NCBI GenBank assembly: GCA_002292185.1
Contig: DBBL01000032.1
Coordinates: 8,629-14,041 of the forward strand
Direction: 5' to 3'
Source: Akkermansiaceae bacterium UBA985
GTDB lineage: Bacteria; Verrucomicrobiota; Verrucomicrobiia; Verrucomicrobiales; Akkermansiaceae
Length of the DNA stretch: 5,413 nucleotides
Shown: piece after piece, positions 1 to 5,203 of the stretch
Position numbering within the stretch: the stretch's first letter is position 1
Layout of the letters: each line of letters opens with the position of its first letter
Notes under the pieces: model-generated
Database searches by the model: none
The model's input: the letters and a program-made list of their open reading frames with translations, nothing else
What the model was told of the DNA's origin: nothing
Program-made: the position numbers and the translations under genes

Positions 1-425
1 AAGTTGGTGACCGCTACCTCTTGAGTTGTATCATCAGGCTCGATGAGTAGAGCTTGTTTGGGAGCATCGTTGAACAGTGAGCGGATCTCCCGCTCGGTTC
101 TAGCCATGGCCATCGCCTCAAGAGCTCCGCTGAGGGAGAATAAAAACAGCAAGGCAGCGCCCTCCCACCATGCGCCGATAAAAGCAGCGCCGAGGGCGAC
201 GGCAATCATCAAGAAATGAATATCGAGACGTAGTTTGCGGAGCTTTTCAAGGGTGTCCAGAGCCGCGTCCCAGCCGCCGGTCATGTAGGCGATGAGATAG
301 ATACCAAGCGCTATGTTTTCGCTGTCAGGAAAACGCTGGGTGATAATACCAGCTACGGTGGCAAGTCCGCAGAGAATTGCACTACCAAGCAAAAGGGGCC
401 AGGAATTTTCATTGTGATTACTCAT
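1..425 (-). CDS. P1B-type heavy-metal-transporting ATPase, N-terminal part (gene continues past the left edge)
   Basis: The 141 visible residues match the start of a P1B ATPase, an inner-membrane pump that exports ions such as Zn2+, Cd2+, Co2+ or Cu+ using ATP. Four hydrophobic segments lie near residues 9-28, 38-56, 67-84 and 89-106. The diagnostic stretch is D68-I-H-F-L-M followed by G-A-A-F-I-G-A-W-W-E-G-A, then L-F-L-F-S-L-S-G-A-L-E and A-R-T-E-R-E-I-R-S-L, which leads into the actuator domain. The style is closest to the Zn/Cd/Co (ZntA/CadA-like) branch, but the metal-selecting CPC-type motif, the DKTGT phosphorylation site and the ATP-binding domain are beyond the window, so the metal is not known. 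There is no N-terminal HMA domain or CxxC motif: the protein begins almost directly with the first membrane segment. The ATG at 425 is the first start after an in-frame TAA five codons upstream. No Shine-Dalgarno is visible. It lies 83 bp downstream of the methyltransferase on the same strand. Confidence 0.87.
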   Translation of the reverse strand, partial: MSNHNENSWPLLLGSAILCGLATVAGIITQRFPDSENIALGIYLIAYMTGGWDAALDTLEKLRKLRLDIHFLMIAVALGAAFIGAWWEGAALLFLFSLSGALEAMAMARTEREIRSLFNDAPKQALLIEPDDTTQEVAVTN

Positions 426-471
426 AATGGCACAGGTTTAATGTAGCCAACTTTGACGCAACAAGAAACAG

Positions 472-495
472 AAAAACCTATGAGACTGATTCTCA
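472..495 (-). terminator. Weak stem plus T-rich tract after the methyltransferase; possible terminator or operator
   Basis: On the minus strand, TGAGA, a 5-nt loop and TCTCA (495 down to 481) form a perfect 5-bp inverted repeat. Four bases later comes a run of five T, then a T-rich stretch. It begins 13 nt beyond the methyltransferase stop codon and lies about 55-70 bp upstream of the metal-ATPase start, so it could end the upstream transcript. The stem is short and only partly GC, which makes it a poor intrinsic terminator. The same inverted repeat could instead be a regulator-binding site for the ATPase gene. The half-site TTGAGAATCA faintly recalls a Fur-type box, but I cannot establish that. 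Confidence 0.3.
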
Positions 496-508
496 ATAAT
501 CATCGATA

Positions 509-1324
509 TCAACTTGGGTTGCGCAGCCCTTCTGGGCTGTCCAAGATATCGAAGACGTCTGAGTCTTCGGGCTTGCGACTGGCGATGATGGTCAGCACTT
601 GGCAGTTATCATCACAAGGCAGATCCGGTGTGAAGTCACCGATGACTTGTTGGGTGGTGAAGCCGGCATGCTTAAGAAGAAGAGCCATTTCGCGTTGCCA
701 ATACCATGTCAGTTTTTGGGCGTTGGTGCTTTTATCTAACACTTTATTTTTATCATCTACTATTTCGTAGCGGTGCTCTCTAGAGAGGATCTGTGAAATG
801 CGCCTAATCTCAAAGCTTGTATAGCAGCGCGCGTTATTACCCTCTGGGGTTGTCGCTTCTTGATCTAAATACCAAGCCCCCTCTTCGAGTTCTCCAGTGA
901 TTTCTGCCCAGGGAATAAAGATACTCAGGTAGAGACCGCCTCCCGGGTGTAGGTGCTGGTAGATGTTGTTGAGCACGCTCGATATTTGTTCTGGCTCAAT
1001 GAGCTGAAGGGTAAAGGCAGGGATAGTGATTGCGCCGTAGGTTGAACCTGTTTGAAAATTTTCAATGCTGGCCTGATGTAAAACAGGCTCGAATGCCGCA
1101 GTTTTTTCTCGGCATAGTTGCAACATATCGTGCGAGTTATCTAAGCCTTCGATGAGGTAGCCTTTTTCTAATAAAGGCGTTAACAGCCTTCCTGAGCCAG
1201 AACCTAGCTCTAGTGCTGTTCCGGGATACTGCTGTAGAAAGTCTTCGATCAGCGCGAGCTCTTCACTTTGGCCCTCAGCCGCCCAGAATAAGTCATGCAG
1301 TTTGGCTTCTAGTTGATCATACAT
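509..1324 (-). CDS. Class I SAM-dependent methyltransferase, substrate unknown
   Basis: This 271-residue protein has a Rossmann-fold methyltransferase domain of the Methyltransf_11/25 type, which transfers a methyl group from S-adenosylmethionine. Motif I is A37-L-E-L-G-S-G-S-G-R46, the glycine-rich SAM loop. The acidic residue after strand 2 is D62 in G-L-D-N-S, which should bind the ribose hydroxyls. A motif IV-like strand is near 99-109 (I-T-I-P-A-F-T-L-Q-L-I), and the H-P-G-G-G-L-Y-L turn is at 126-133. The C-terminal third (about 168-260), with R-Y-E-I-V and W-Y-W-Q-R-E-M-A-L-L-L-K-H-A-G-F, matches the usual tail of small-molecule methyltransferases. Nothing seen identifies the acceptor. 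There is no signal peptide or membrane segment, so it should be cytosolic. The ATG at 1324 is 59 bp after the antiporter stop, so co-transcription is plausible. Upstream of the ATG is C-rich rather than a Shine-Dalgarno. The last 15 residues look like a disordered tail, and their DNA includes a GC-rich hairpin. Confidence 0.9.
   Translation of the reverse strand: MYDQLEAKLHDLFWAAEGQSEELALIEDFLQQYPGTALELGSGSGRLLTPLLEKGYLIEGLDNSHDMLQLCREKTAAFEPVLHQASIENFQTGSTYGAITIPAFTLQLIEPEQISSVLNNIYQHLHPGGGLYLSIFIPWAEITGELEEGAWYLDQEATTPEGNNARCYTSFEIRRISQILSREHRYEIVDDKNKVLDKSTNAQKLTWYWQREMALLLKHAGFTTQQVIGDFTPDLPCDDNCQVLTIIASRKPEDSDVFDILDSPEGLRNPS
524..539. other. GC-rich perfect hairpin inside the 3' end of the methyltransferase gene
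   Basis: CAGCCC and GGGCTG flank a 4-base loop, giving a 6-bp, mostly G-C stem that ends 13 bases before the last base of the stop codon on the minus strand. No T-run follows on either strand, so it is not a standard intrinsic terminator. It could slow exonucleases at the 3' end of the message or act together with the weaker stem at 481-495. Perfect 6-bp stems of this kind also arise by chance about once in a window this long, so a function is only a suggestion. Confidence 0.3.
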
Positions 1325-1383
1325 AAGGGTTGCGTGGTAATGTTAACGTATGCGCTAGGGAGGCAGATCCGTTGGGTTTTTTG

Positions 1384-3204
1384 TTAGGCATCTTGTGGTC
1401 TGATCATCGCATACAGCGTTGTCCCGGGTGATGGCGTCCGCATCTTATCATAAGCTACTTCTAGGCCTTTATCCTCGGTGACGCGGAAGAGAAGGATGTG
1501 TTCCTCTCCATAAATCTTCTGAAAATGCTCAAAGGTAAATTGCTCGGTGATGGTGGTTTTTTTAATGACAGCGCCCTCAGCAGCGAAGCGTTCCAACCTA
1601 TTAAATTGAGGTCTTGTGGGAAAACAAATACGTCCACGCATGTGTGAGGCGACCGCTGTCTGGTGGTGATCATCATCGTCGATAGGCGCTACCTGCCAGA
1701 CATTTTCACTGCCGAATACATGGATGAAGTGATGGGCGGCAAGTGAGTTCACCTCGTCATTGGGTGTCGTTGTAACAAGCTGGCCAAGCCCTGTAAGCTC
1801 GAGCTCGTCTTCGACATACTCGGAAAGAATATTAGCACGAACCGCGGAGAGGCCATCAAGTTTGGCACGCGCAACGTTGTTGTAATTGGTGTCTAAAAGC
1901 AGAACGTGGTGACCGTCATCCTTCAGGGCCTTGGCAACTAGCCTGGCCCATTGTCCGGCGCCTGCGAACAGGACGCCGCGCGGGTTCTCCGAGGCAAGGC
2001 CCAGGCGCCGCGCGAGCGGTCCGGAGAGGAGTCCGTAAAAAGCCACGGTGCCAACAATGACAATGAATACGAGAGGCACCATCTGGTGGCTGGCCAGCCC
2101 GATCTCTTGGCTCATTCGGCCTTGTTGCACTGCGTGATCGAATTCTAGTGCAAAGACGGCCGTAACCGCGGCGGCCACGATTCCTCTCGGTGCCATTGCT
2201 GAGAGAAAGACTTGTTCTTTAAAAGTAACCTGTTTGGAAAATAGATTTGCGCCGAAAACGCTAAGCGGGCGAACGACAAAGATCAGCATCGCCAGAAGGC
2301 CGAGACCGGGCAGCAGTGCCTCGTTCAGTGCGCTGAGAGCCACCCGCCCTGAGAGCACGATAAAAAGCACAGAGATAATGAGCACCCGGAGGTTTTCCTT
2401 AAATTCCAAGATGTGTTTTACAGATACCGATTTCTGATTTGCCAGCGCGATGCCAAGAACGGTGCAGGTGAGCAAGCCAGACTCAGCTTGAATGGCATTG
2501 GACACAGCAAATGCGGTCGCAGTGACTGCCAGCAGAAAAACGGAATGCAGGTAGTCTGGAATAAGGTGAAATTTGAGCAGCAGCTCGATTATCTTTGCCA
2601 ATACAAGCGCGAGTACAACGCCAACGAGCAAGGTCAGGCCAATTGCACGTAGGATTTCCTCTCGAGCCGCATCAAGATTGCCAGCAATGGCCACTTGATA
2701 GACAAGCACGGCGAGCATCGCACCTATAGGATCGATGACAATGCCCTCCCATTTAACCACATTGCCTATTTTTCGTGAAGGCTTGATATGCCGGAGTAGT
2801 GGTGCAATTACGGTAGGTCCTGTGACCACCAGAATGGCACCTAGGAGAGCCGCGACTCGCCAGTCGAAACCCAGTACATACTTCATCCCTGCATAACTAA
2901 GGAAAAAACTAATGGCGACCCCTAGAACACACAGCCTGATTACCGGGGTGCCACTTTCCTTGAGATCTGAAAATTTCAGCGTCAGGCCACCTTCAAAGAG
3001 GATGATGGCAACACAGAGCCCGACAGCTGAGAGTAAGACGCTGTCACCCACCAAGTAGTCATCAATGGTCGCCCCAGCAAATTGGCCTAAGCCAAAGCCA
3101 AAGGCCAATAACACAAGAATGGACGGTAGCTTGCACTTCCAGGCAAGCCATTGTGCCGCTATGCCGAGCGCAAGTACCAGGGTGAAGTAGGTAAGAGGTG
3201 TCAT
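1384..3204 (-). CDS. CPA1-family cation:proton antiporter with C-terminal RCK (TrkA-type) domain
   Basis: This 606-residue inner-membrane protein exchanges H+ for Na+ and/or K+. Residues 1-400 hold about 12-13 hydrophobic segments of the Na_H_Exchanger fold. Family landmarks are F70-E-G-G73, V127-T-G-P-T131 (the crossing-helix position), K151-W-E-G-I-V-I-D-P159 and A338-P-R-G-I-V-A-A-A-V347, whose Arg340 is the conserved helix arginine. Residues about 410-525 form a TrkA-N Rossmann domain with nucleotide-binding G415-A-G-Q-W-A420 and the strand-2 acid D438. Residues about 540-606 resemble a TrkA-C ligand domain. RCK domains usually gate such transporters by binding nucleotides or ions in the cytoplasm. 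The canonical Asn before the ion-binding Asp (D158) is Ile157, and the TDP motif reads T-G-P; both may be normal in this RCK-linked subgroup, so Na+ versus K+ preference is undecided. An acidic/His cluster lies at 509-514. The ATG at 3204 fits the first membrane helix. It is divergent from the pilus ATPase gene. Confidence 0.92.
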   Translation of the reverse strand: MTPLTYFTLVLALGIAAQWLAWKCKLPSILVLLAFGFGLGQFAGATIDDYLVGDSVLLSAVGLCVAIILFEGGLTLKFSDLKESGTPVIRLCVLGVAISFFLSYAGMKYVLGFDWRVAALLGAILVVTGPTVIAPLLRHIKPSRKIGNVVKWEGIVIDPIGAMLAVLVYQVAIAGNLDAAREEILRAIGLTLLVGVVLALVLAKIIELLLKFHLIPDYLHSVFLLAVTATAFAVSNAIQAESGLLTCTVLGIALANQKSVSVKHILEFKENLRVLIISVLFIVLSGRVALSALNEALLPGLGLLAMLIFVVRPLSVFGANLFSKQVTFKEQVFLSAMAPRGIVAAAVTAVFALEFDHAVQQGRMSQEIGLASHQMVPLVFIVIVGTVAFYGLLSGPLARRLGLASENPRGVLFAGAGQWARLVAKALKDDGHHVLLLDTNYNNVARAKLDGLSAVRANILSEYVEDELELTGLGQLVTTTPNDEVNSLAAHHFIHVFGSENVWQVAPIDDDDHHQTAVASHMRGRICFPTRPQFNRLERFAAEGAVIKKTTITEQFTFEHFQKIYGEEHILLFRVTEDKGLEVAYDKMRTPSPGTTLYAMIRPQDA

Positions 3205-3415
3205 TTGATGATGAGTTATTGAATAGCGAAAAACGATTAATGACCAATGTAATCAGCGTGAATTTTATCGGCTGTTCATCACTGAGAAATAATAGATGGT
3301 GGCTTGACGGGTGGGGGCAATTTGGCCAGTGTCTAAACTTACCTTCTCGTGTAGTTTGTCGTGTCCTCCCTTACTGCTGCTACCCCTTACTGATCATAAA
3401 CACCAAGATTGTATT
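3205..3415. promoter_or_regulatory. Divergent intergenic region that should hold promoters for the antiporter (-) and the PilB/GspE ATPase (+)
   Basis: These 211 bp separate two genes read outward, so at least one promoter for each direction is expected here. On the plus strand the best sigma70-like pair I can see is TTATCG (3265-3270), 17 bp, then AATAAT (3288-3293). The -10 is good and the -35 poor. It would give a leader of roughly 115 nt before the GTG at 3416. A consensus-like TTGACG at 3304-3309 has no matching -10 at 16-18 bp. On the minus strand nothing scores better than a half-match, for example TTGGTC followed by TATTCA. There is no strong palindrome, riboswitch-like structure or small gene that I can support. 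The assignment rests on gene orientation, not on motifs. Confidence 0.45.
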
Positions 3416-5092
3416 GTGTACTCCAACGAAGACTATCTACTCGAACTAATTACGGAAGCGGGATTGGTAACCGCTGAAGAAATCGAGGGCGTCCGAAGTA
3501 AATTAGACGAGAGGGAGAGTGTGGTTGAGCGCTTGATCACCAGTAAGCGTCTCACCGAGGAGCAGGTAGCTCGAGTTTCAGCCCAAAGTGCTAGTATGCC
3601 TTTTATTGATTTGGAGCATACACCCATTGCTCCAGATGTATTTGAACAGATCCCCGATGATATTGCCAAACGATTCCGAGCTATTCCTGTATTTGATGAT
3701 GGAGCTACTTTGACAGTGGCGGTTGCGGACCCCCTCGATTTCGAGGTGCTCGATGGCCTGCCTCATATCATCAAACGCGAAATCAATCCCGTTTGTGCAA
3801 CAGCTTCAGCGATAGATCTTACCATCAGGCAGAACTATGGCGGCGAAGTCTTGGAGGAAGAGACGGAGTCGGAATTTACCGTCGTTACGGAAGAGGGTGC
3901 GGAGGAGGCCTCCGATGATGATGCTCCGATTATTAGAATGGTGTCCACTATGTTACTTGAGGCGTTTAAGCTCACCGCAAGTGACATTCACCTTGAGCCG
4001 ATGGAGACAACATTGCGGATACGTTATCGTGTTGATGGTAAGCTTATTGAGGTGGATAATCACCCCAAAAAGCTTCATCCTGCCATTGTGGCGCGGATCA
4101 AGGTGATGAGCGGCACGATGAGCATCGCAGAAAAGCGCTTACCGCAAGATGGGCGTATTCAGATACGAGTTGCCGGCAAGGAAGTGGATCTGCGAGTATC
4201 TTCTGTGCCGAGTAATCATGGTGAGAGCATTGTCATGCGTATTTTAGACAAGAGCGCACTTATGCTGGGCCTGCCAGAACTCGGCTTTTTCTCTGACGAT
4301 CAGGAAGAAATCAACGAGCTTATCCGCATGCCGGATGGAATTATTCTGGTAACTGGACCGACCGGTTCGGGCAAGACCACCACGCTCTACGGTTGCTTGA
4401 ACACTATCAATAAGCCTGACCGTAAAATCATCACGGTTGAGGACCCGGTAGAATACGAGCTCCCTGGTATTAATCAGGTGATGGTGAAAACAGATATAGG
4501 CATGACTTTTGCCGCGGCCCTTCGTGCGATGATGCGTCAGGCCCCCAATGTCATCATGCTGGGAGAGATTCGTGATAAGGAAACGGCGGGTATTGCCATT
4601 CAGGCGGCACTGACCGGACACCTCGTATTTTCTACATTGCACACCAATGATGCGCCAGGCGCTGTGGCGCGACTTGTTGATATTGGTATTAAACGATTTC
4701 TCATCGCGTCAGCGGTGAGAGCCATTATTGCTCAACGATTGGTACGTAAGCTGTGTCCGAACTGTAAACTGCCAGCGACACTCAACGAGCGTGAGATGCG
4801 GACCTTAAACCTCGATCTTCGTCAGGTTGCTGAGAGTAACATTATGGGACCCAAGGGTTGCGAAATGTGCCGTAACATAGGCTATCGAGGCCGGCTAGGA
4901 ATCTTTGAAACGTTTAAAATAGACGACGAGGTTCGCCACCTCATTAATGACGATCTTACATCACCGCAACTACGCCGAAGAGCTCGCGAGCTAGGCATGC
5001 GCACGCTCCGAGAAGATGGCATTCGCAAGGTGCTGGCAGGCATCACCTCTCCAGATGAAATTCTCCGCGTGACAATGTCAGATGACGATTGA
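3416..5092 (+). CDS. PilB/GspE-family type IV pilus or type II secretion assembly ATPase
   Basis: Members of this family form cytoplasmic hexamers that power polymerisation of pilins or pseudopilins. From the GTG at 3416 the protein is 558 residues, normal for PilB/GspE. Residues 1-140 are an MshEN/T2SSE_N-like domain, and 144-169 form a very acidic linker (13 Asp/Glu of 26). The ATPase core follows: S189-D-I-H-L-E-P195, R203-Y-R-V-D-G208, Walker A G314-P-T-G-S-G-K-T-T322, Asp box with E342-D343, Walker B G383-E-I-R-D387, and His box G401-H through H409-T-N-D. Two zinc-binding CxxC pairs (C447/C450 and C482/C485), the PilB/GspE signature absent from PilT, lie 31 residues apart. All catalytic motifs are intact. 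The GTG at 3416 is preferred over one at 3311: the extra 35 residues are Cys/Leu/Pro-rich and unlike the family, while M-Y-S-N-E-D-Y-L lines up with the next gene's N-terminus. No Shine-Dalgarno is visible. PilB, GspE and MshE cannot be told apart without the rest of the locus. Confidence 0.95.
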   Translation: MYSNEDYLLELITEAGLVTAEEIEGVRSKLDERESVVERLITSKRLTEEQVARVSAQSASMPFIDLEHTPIAPDVFEQIPDDIAKRFRAIPVFDDGATLTVAVADPLDFEVLDGLPHIIKREINPVCATASAIDLTIRQNYGGEVLEEETESEFTVVTEEGAEEASDDDAPIIRMVSTMLLEAFKLTASDIHLEPMETTLRIRYRVDGKLIEVDNHPKKLHPAIVARIKVMSGTMSIAEKRLPQDGRIQIRVAGKEVDLRVSSVPSNHGESIVMRILDKSALMLGLPELGFFSDDQEEINELIRMPDGIILVTGPTGSGKTTTLYGCLNTINKPDRKIITVEDPVEYELPGINQVMVKTDIGMTFAAALRAMMRQAPNVIMLGEIRDKETAGIAIQAALTGHLVFSTLHTNDAPGAVARLVDIGIKRFLIASAVRAIIAQRLVRKLCPNCKLPATLNEREMRTLNLDLRQVAESNIMGPKGCEMCRNIGYRGRLGIFETFKIDDEVRHLINDDLTSPQLRRRARELGMRTLREDGIRKVLAGITSPDEILRVTMSDDD

Positions 5093-5203
5093 TCATAAAA
5101 ATCAGCCAAGCACATCCCGCTAAGAACACGCCGCCAAGCATACCCGCTACGACCAAAGCGCCACCTATCCTCAGGATAAGCCACGCAACATTAACCAGCT
5201 TCC
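5093..5203 (+). other. A+C-rich leader between the two PilB/GspE-like genes
   Basis: This 111-bp gap has a skewed plus-strand composition, by hand count 42 C, 38 A, 16 G and 15 T, so 72% is A+C. An RNA of this kind would have little structure. There is no stem plus T-run, so no terminator separates the genes and they are probably co-transcribed. It contains an imperfect direct repeat (5105-5149) and an odd palindrome, TATCCT-C-AGGATA, at 5166-5178, which ends 25 bp before the next ATG. No Shine-Dalgarno precedes that ATG. Whether the gap has its own promoter cannot be told. Confidence 0.4.
5105..5149 (+). repeat. Imperfect direct repeat, two copies of about 18 bp
   Basis: GCCAAGCA (5105-5112) followed after 3 bases by CCCGCTA (5116-5122) recurs as GCCAAGCA (5133-5140) followed after 2 bases by CCCGCTA (5143-5149). 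The 15 matching bases are shared in the same order at an offset of 27-28 bp, or 2.5-2.7 helical turns. Two blocks agreeing together is more than I would expect by chance in a 111-bp gap. It could be a pair of protein-binding sites or a small duplication. No function is known to me. Confidence 0.5.

Noticed and set aside
14..205. 63-codon minus-strand open frame
   Set aside because: It lies in another frame of the metal-ATPase gene, whose own translation has clear family motifs.
453..770. 105-codon plus-strand open frame
   Set aside because: It is antisense to the 3' end of the methyltransferase, has no recognisable domain, and looks like an out-of-frame shadow.
1325..1383. GTTAAC-centred dyad (1342-1347) in the gap between antiporter and methyltransferase
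   Set aside because: Symmetry does not extend beyond the 6-bp core and there is no T-tract, so neither a terminator nor an operator can be supported.
1461..1676. 71-codon minus-strand open frame inside the antiporter gene
   Set aside because: Alternate frame of a gene with convincing RCK-domain motifs in the main frame.
3198..3449. 83-codon plus-strand open frame spanning the divergent intergenic region
   Set aside because: It starts inside the antiporter gene and overlaps the start of the PilB/GspE gene in another frame. The product is Cys/Trp-rich with no known domain, so a real small protein is unlikely.
4244..4642. 132-codon minus-strand open frame opposite the ATPase core
   Set aside because: It is antisense to the Walker A to His-box region; constrained codon use in the real gene readily produces long antisense frames.
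3391..5099. The 10-mer TGATCATAAA appears before the first ATPase gene (3391-3400) and across its stop codon (5090-5099)
   Set aside because: Several matching 10-mer pairs are expected by chance in a window this size, and one copy includes the stop codon, so it is not evidence of a shared regulatory site.
4882..5184. 100-codon minus-strand open frame covering the gap between the two ATPase genes
   Set aside because: Most of it is antisense to the C-terminus of the first ATPase. The part in the gap is Arg/Trp-rich and unlike a folded protein.
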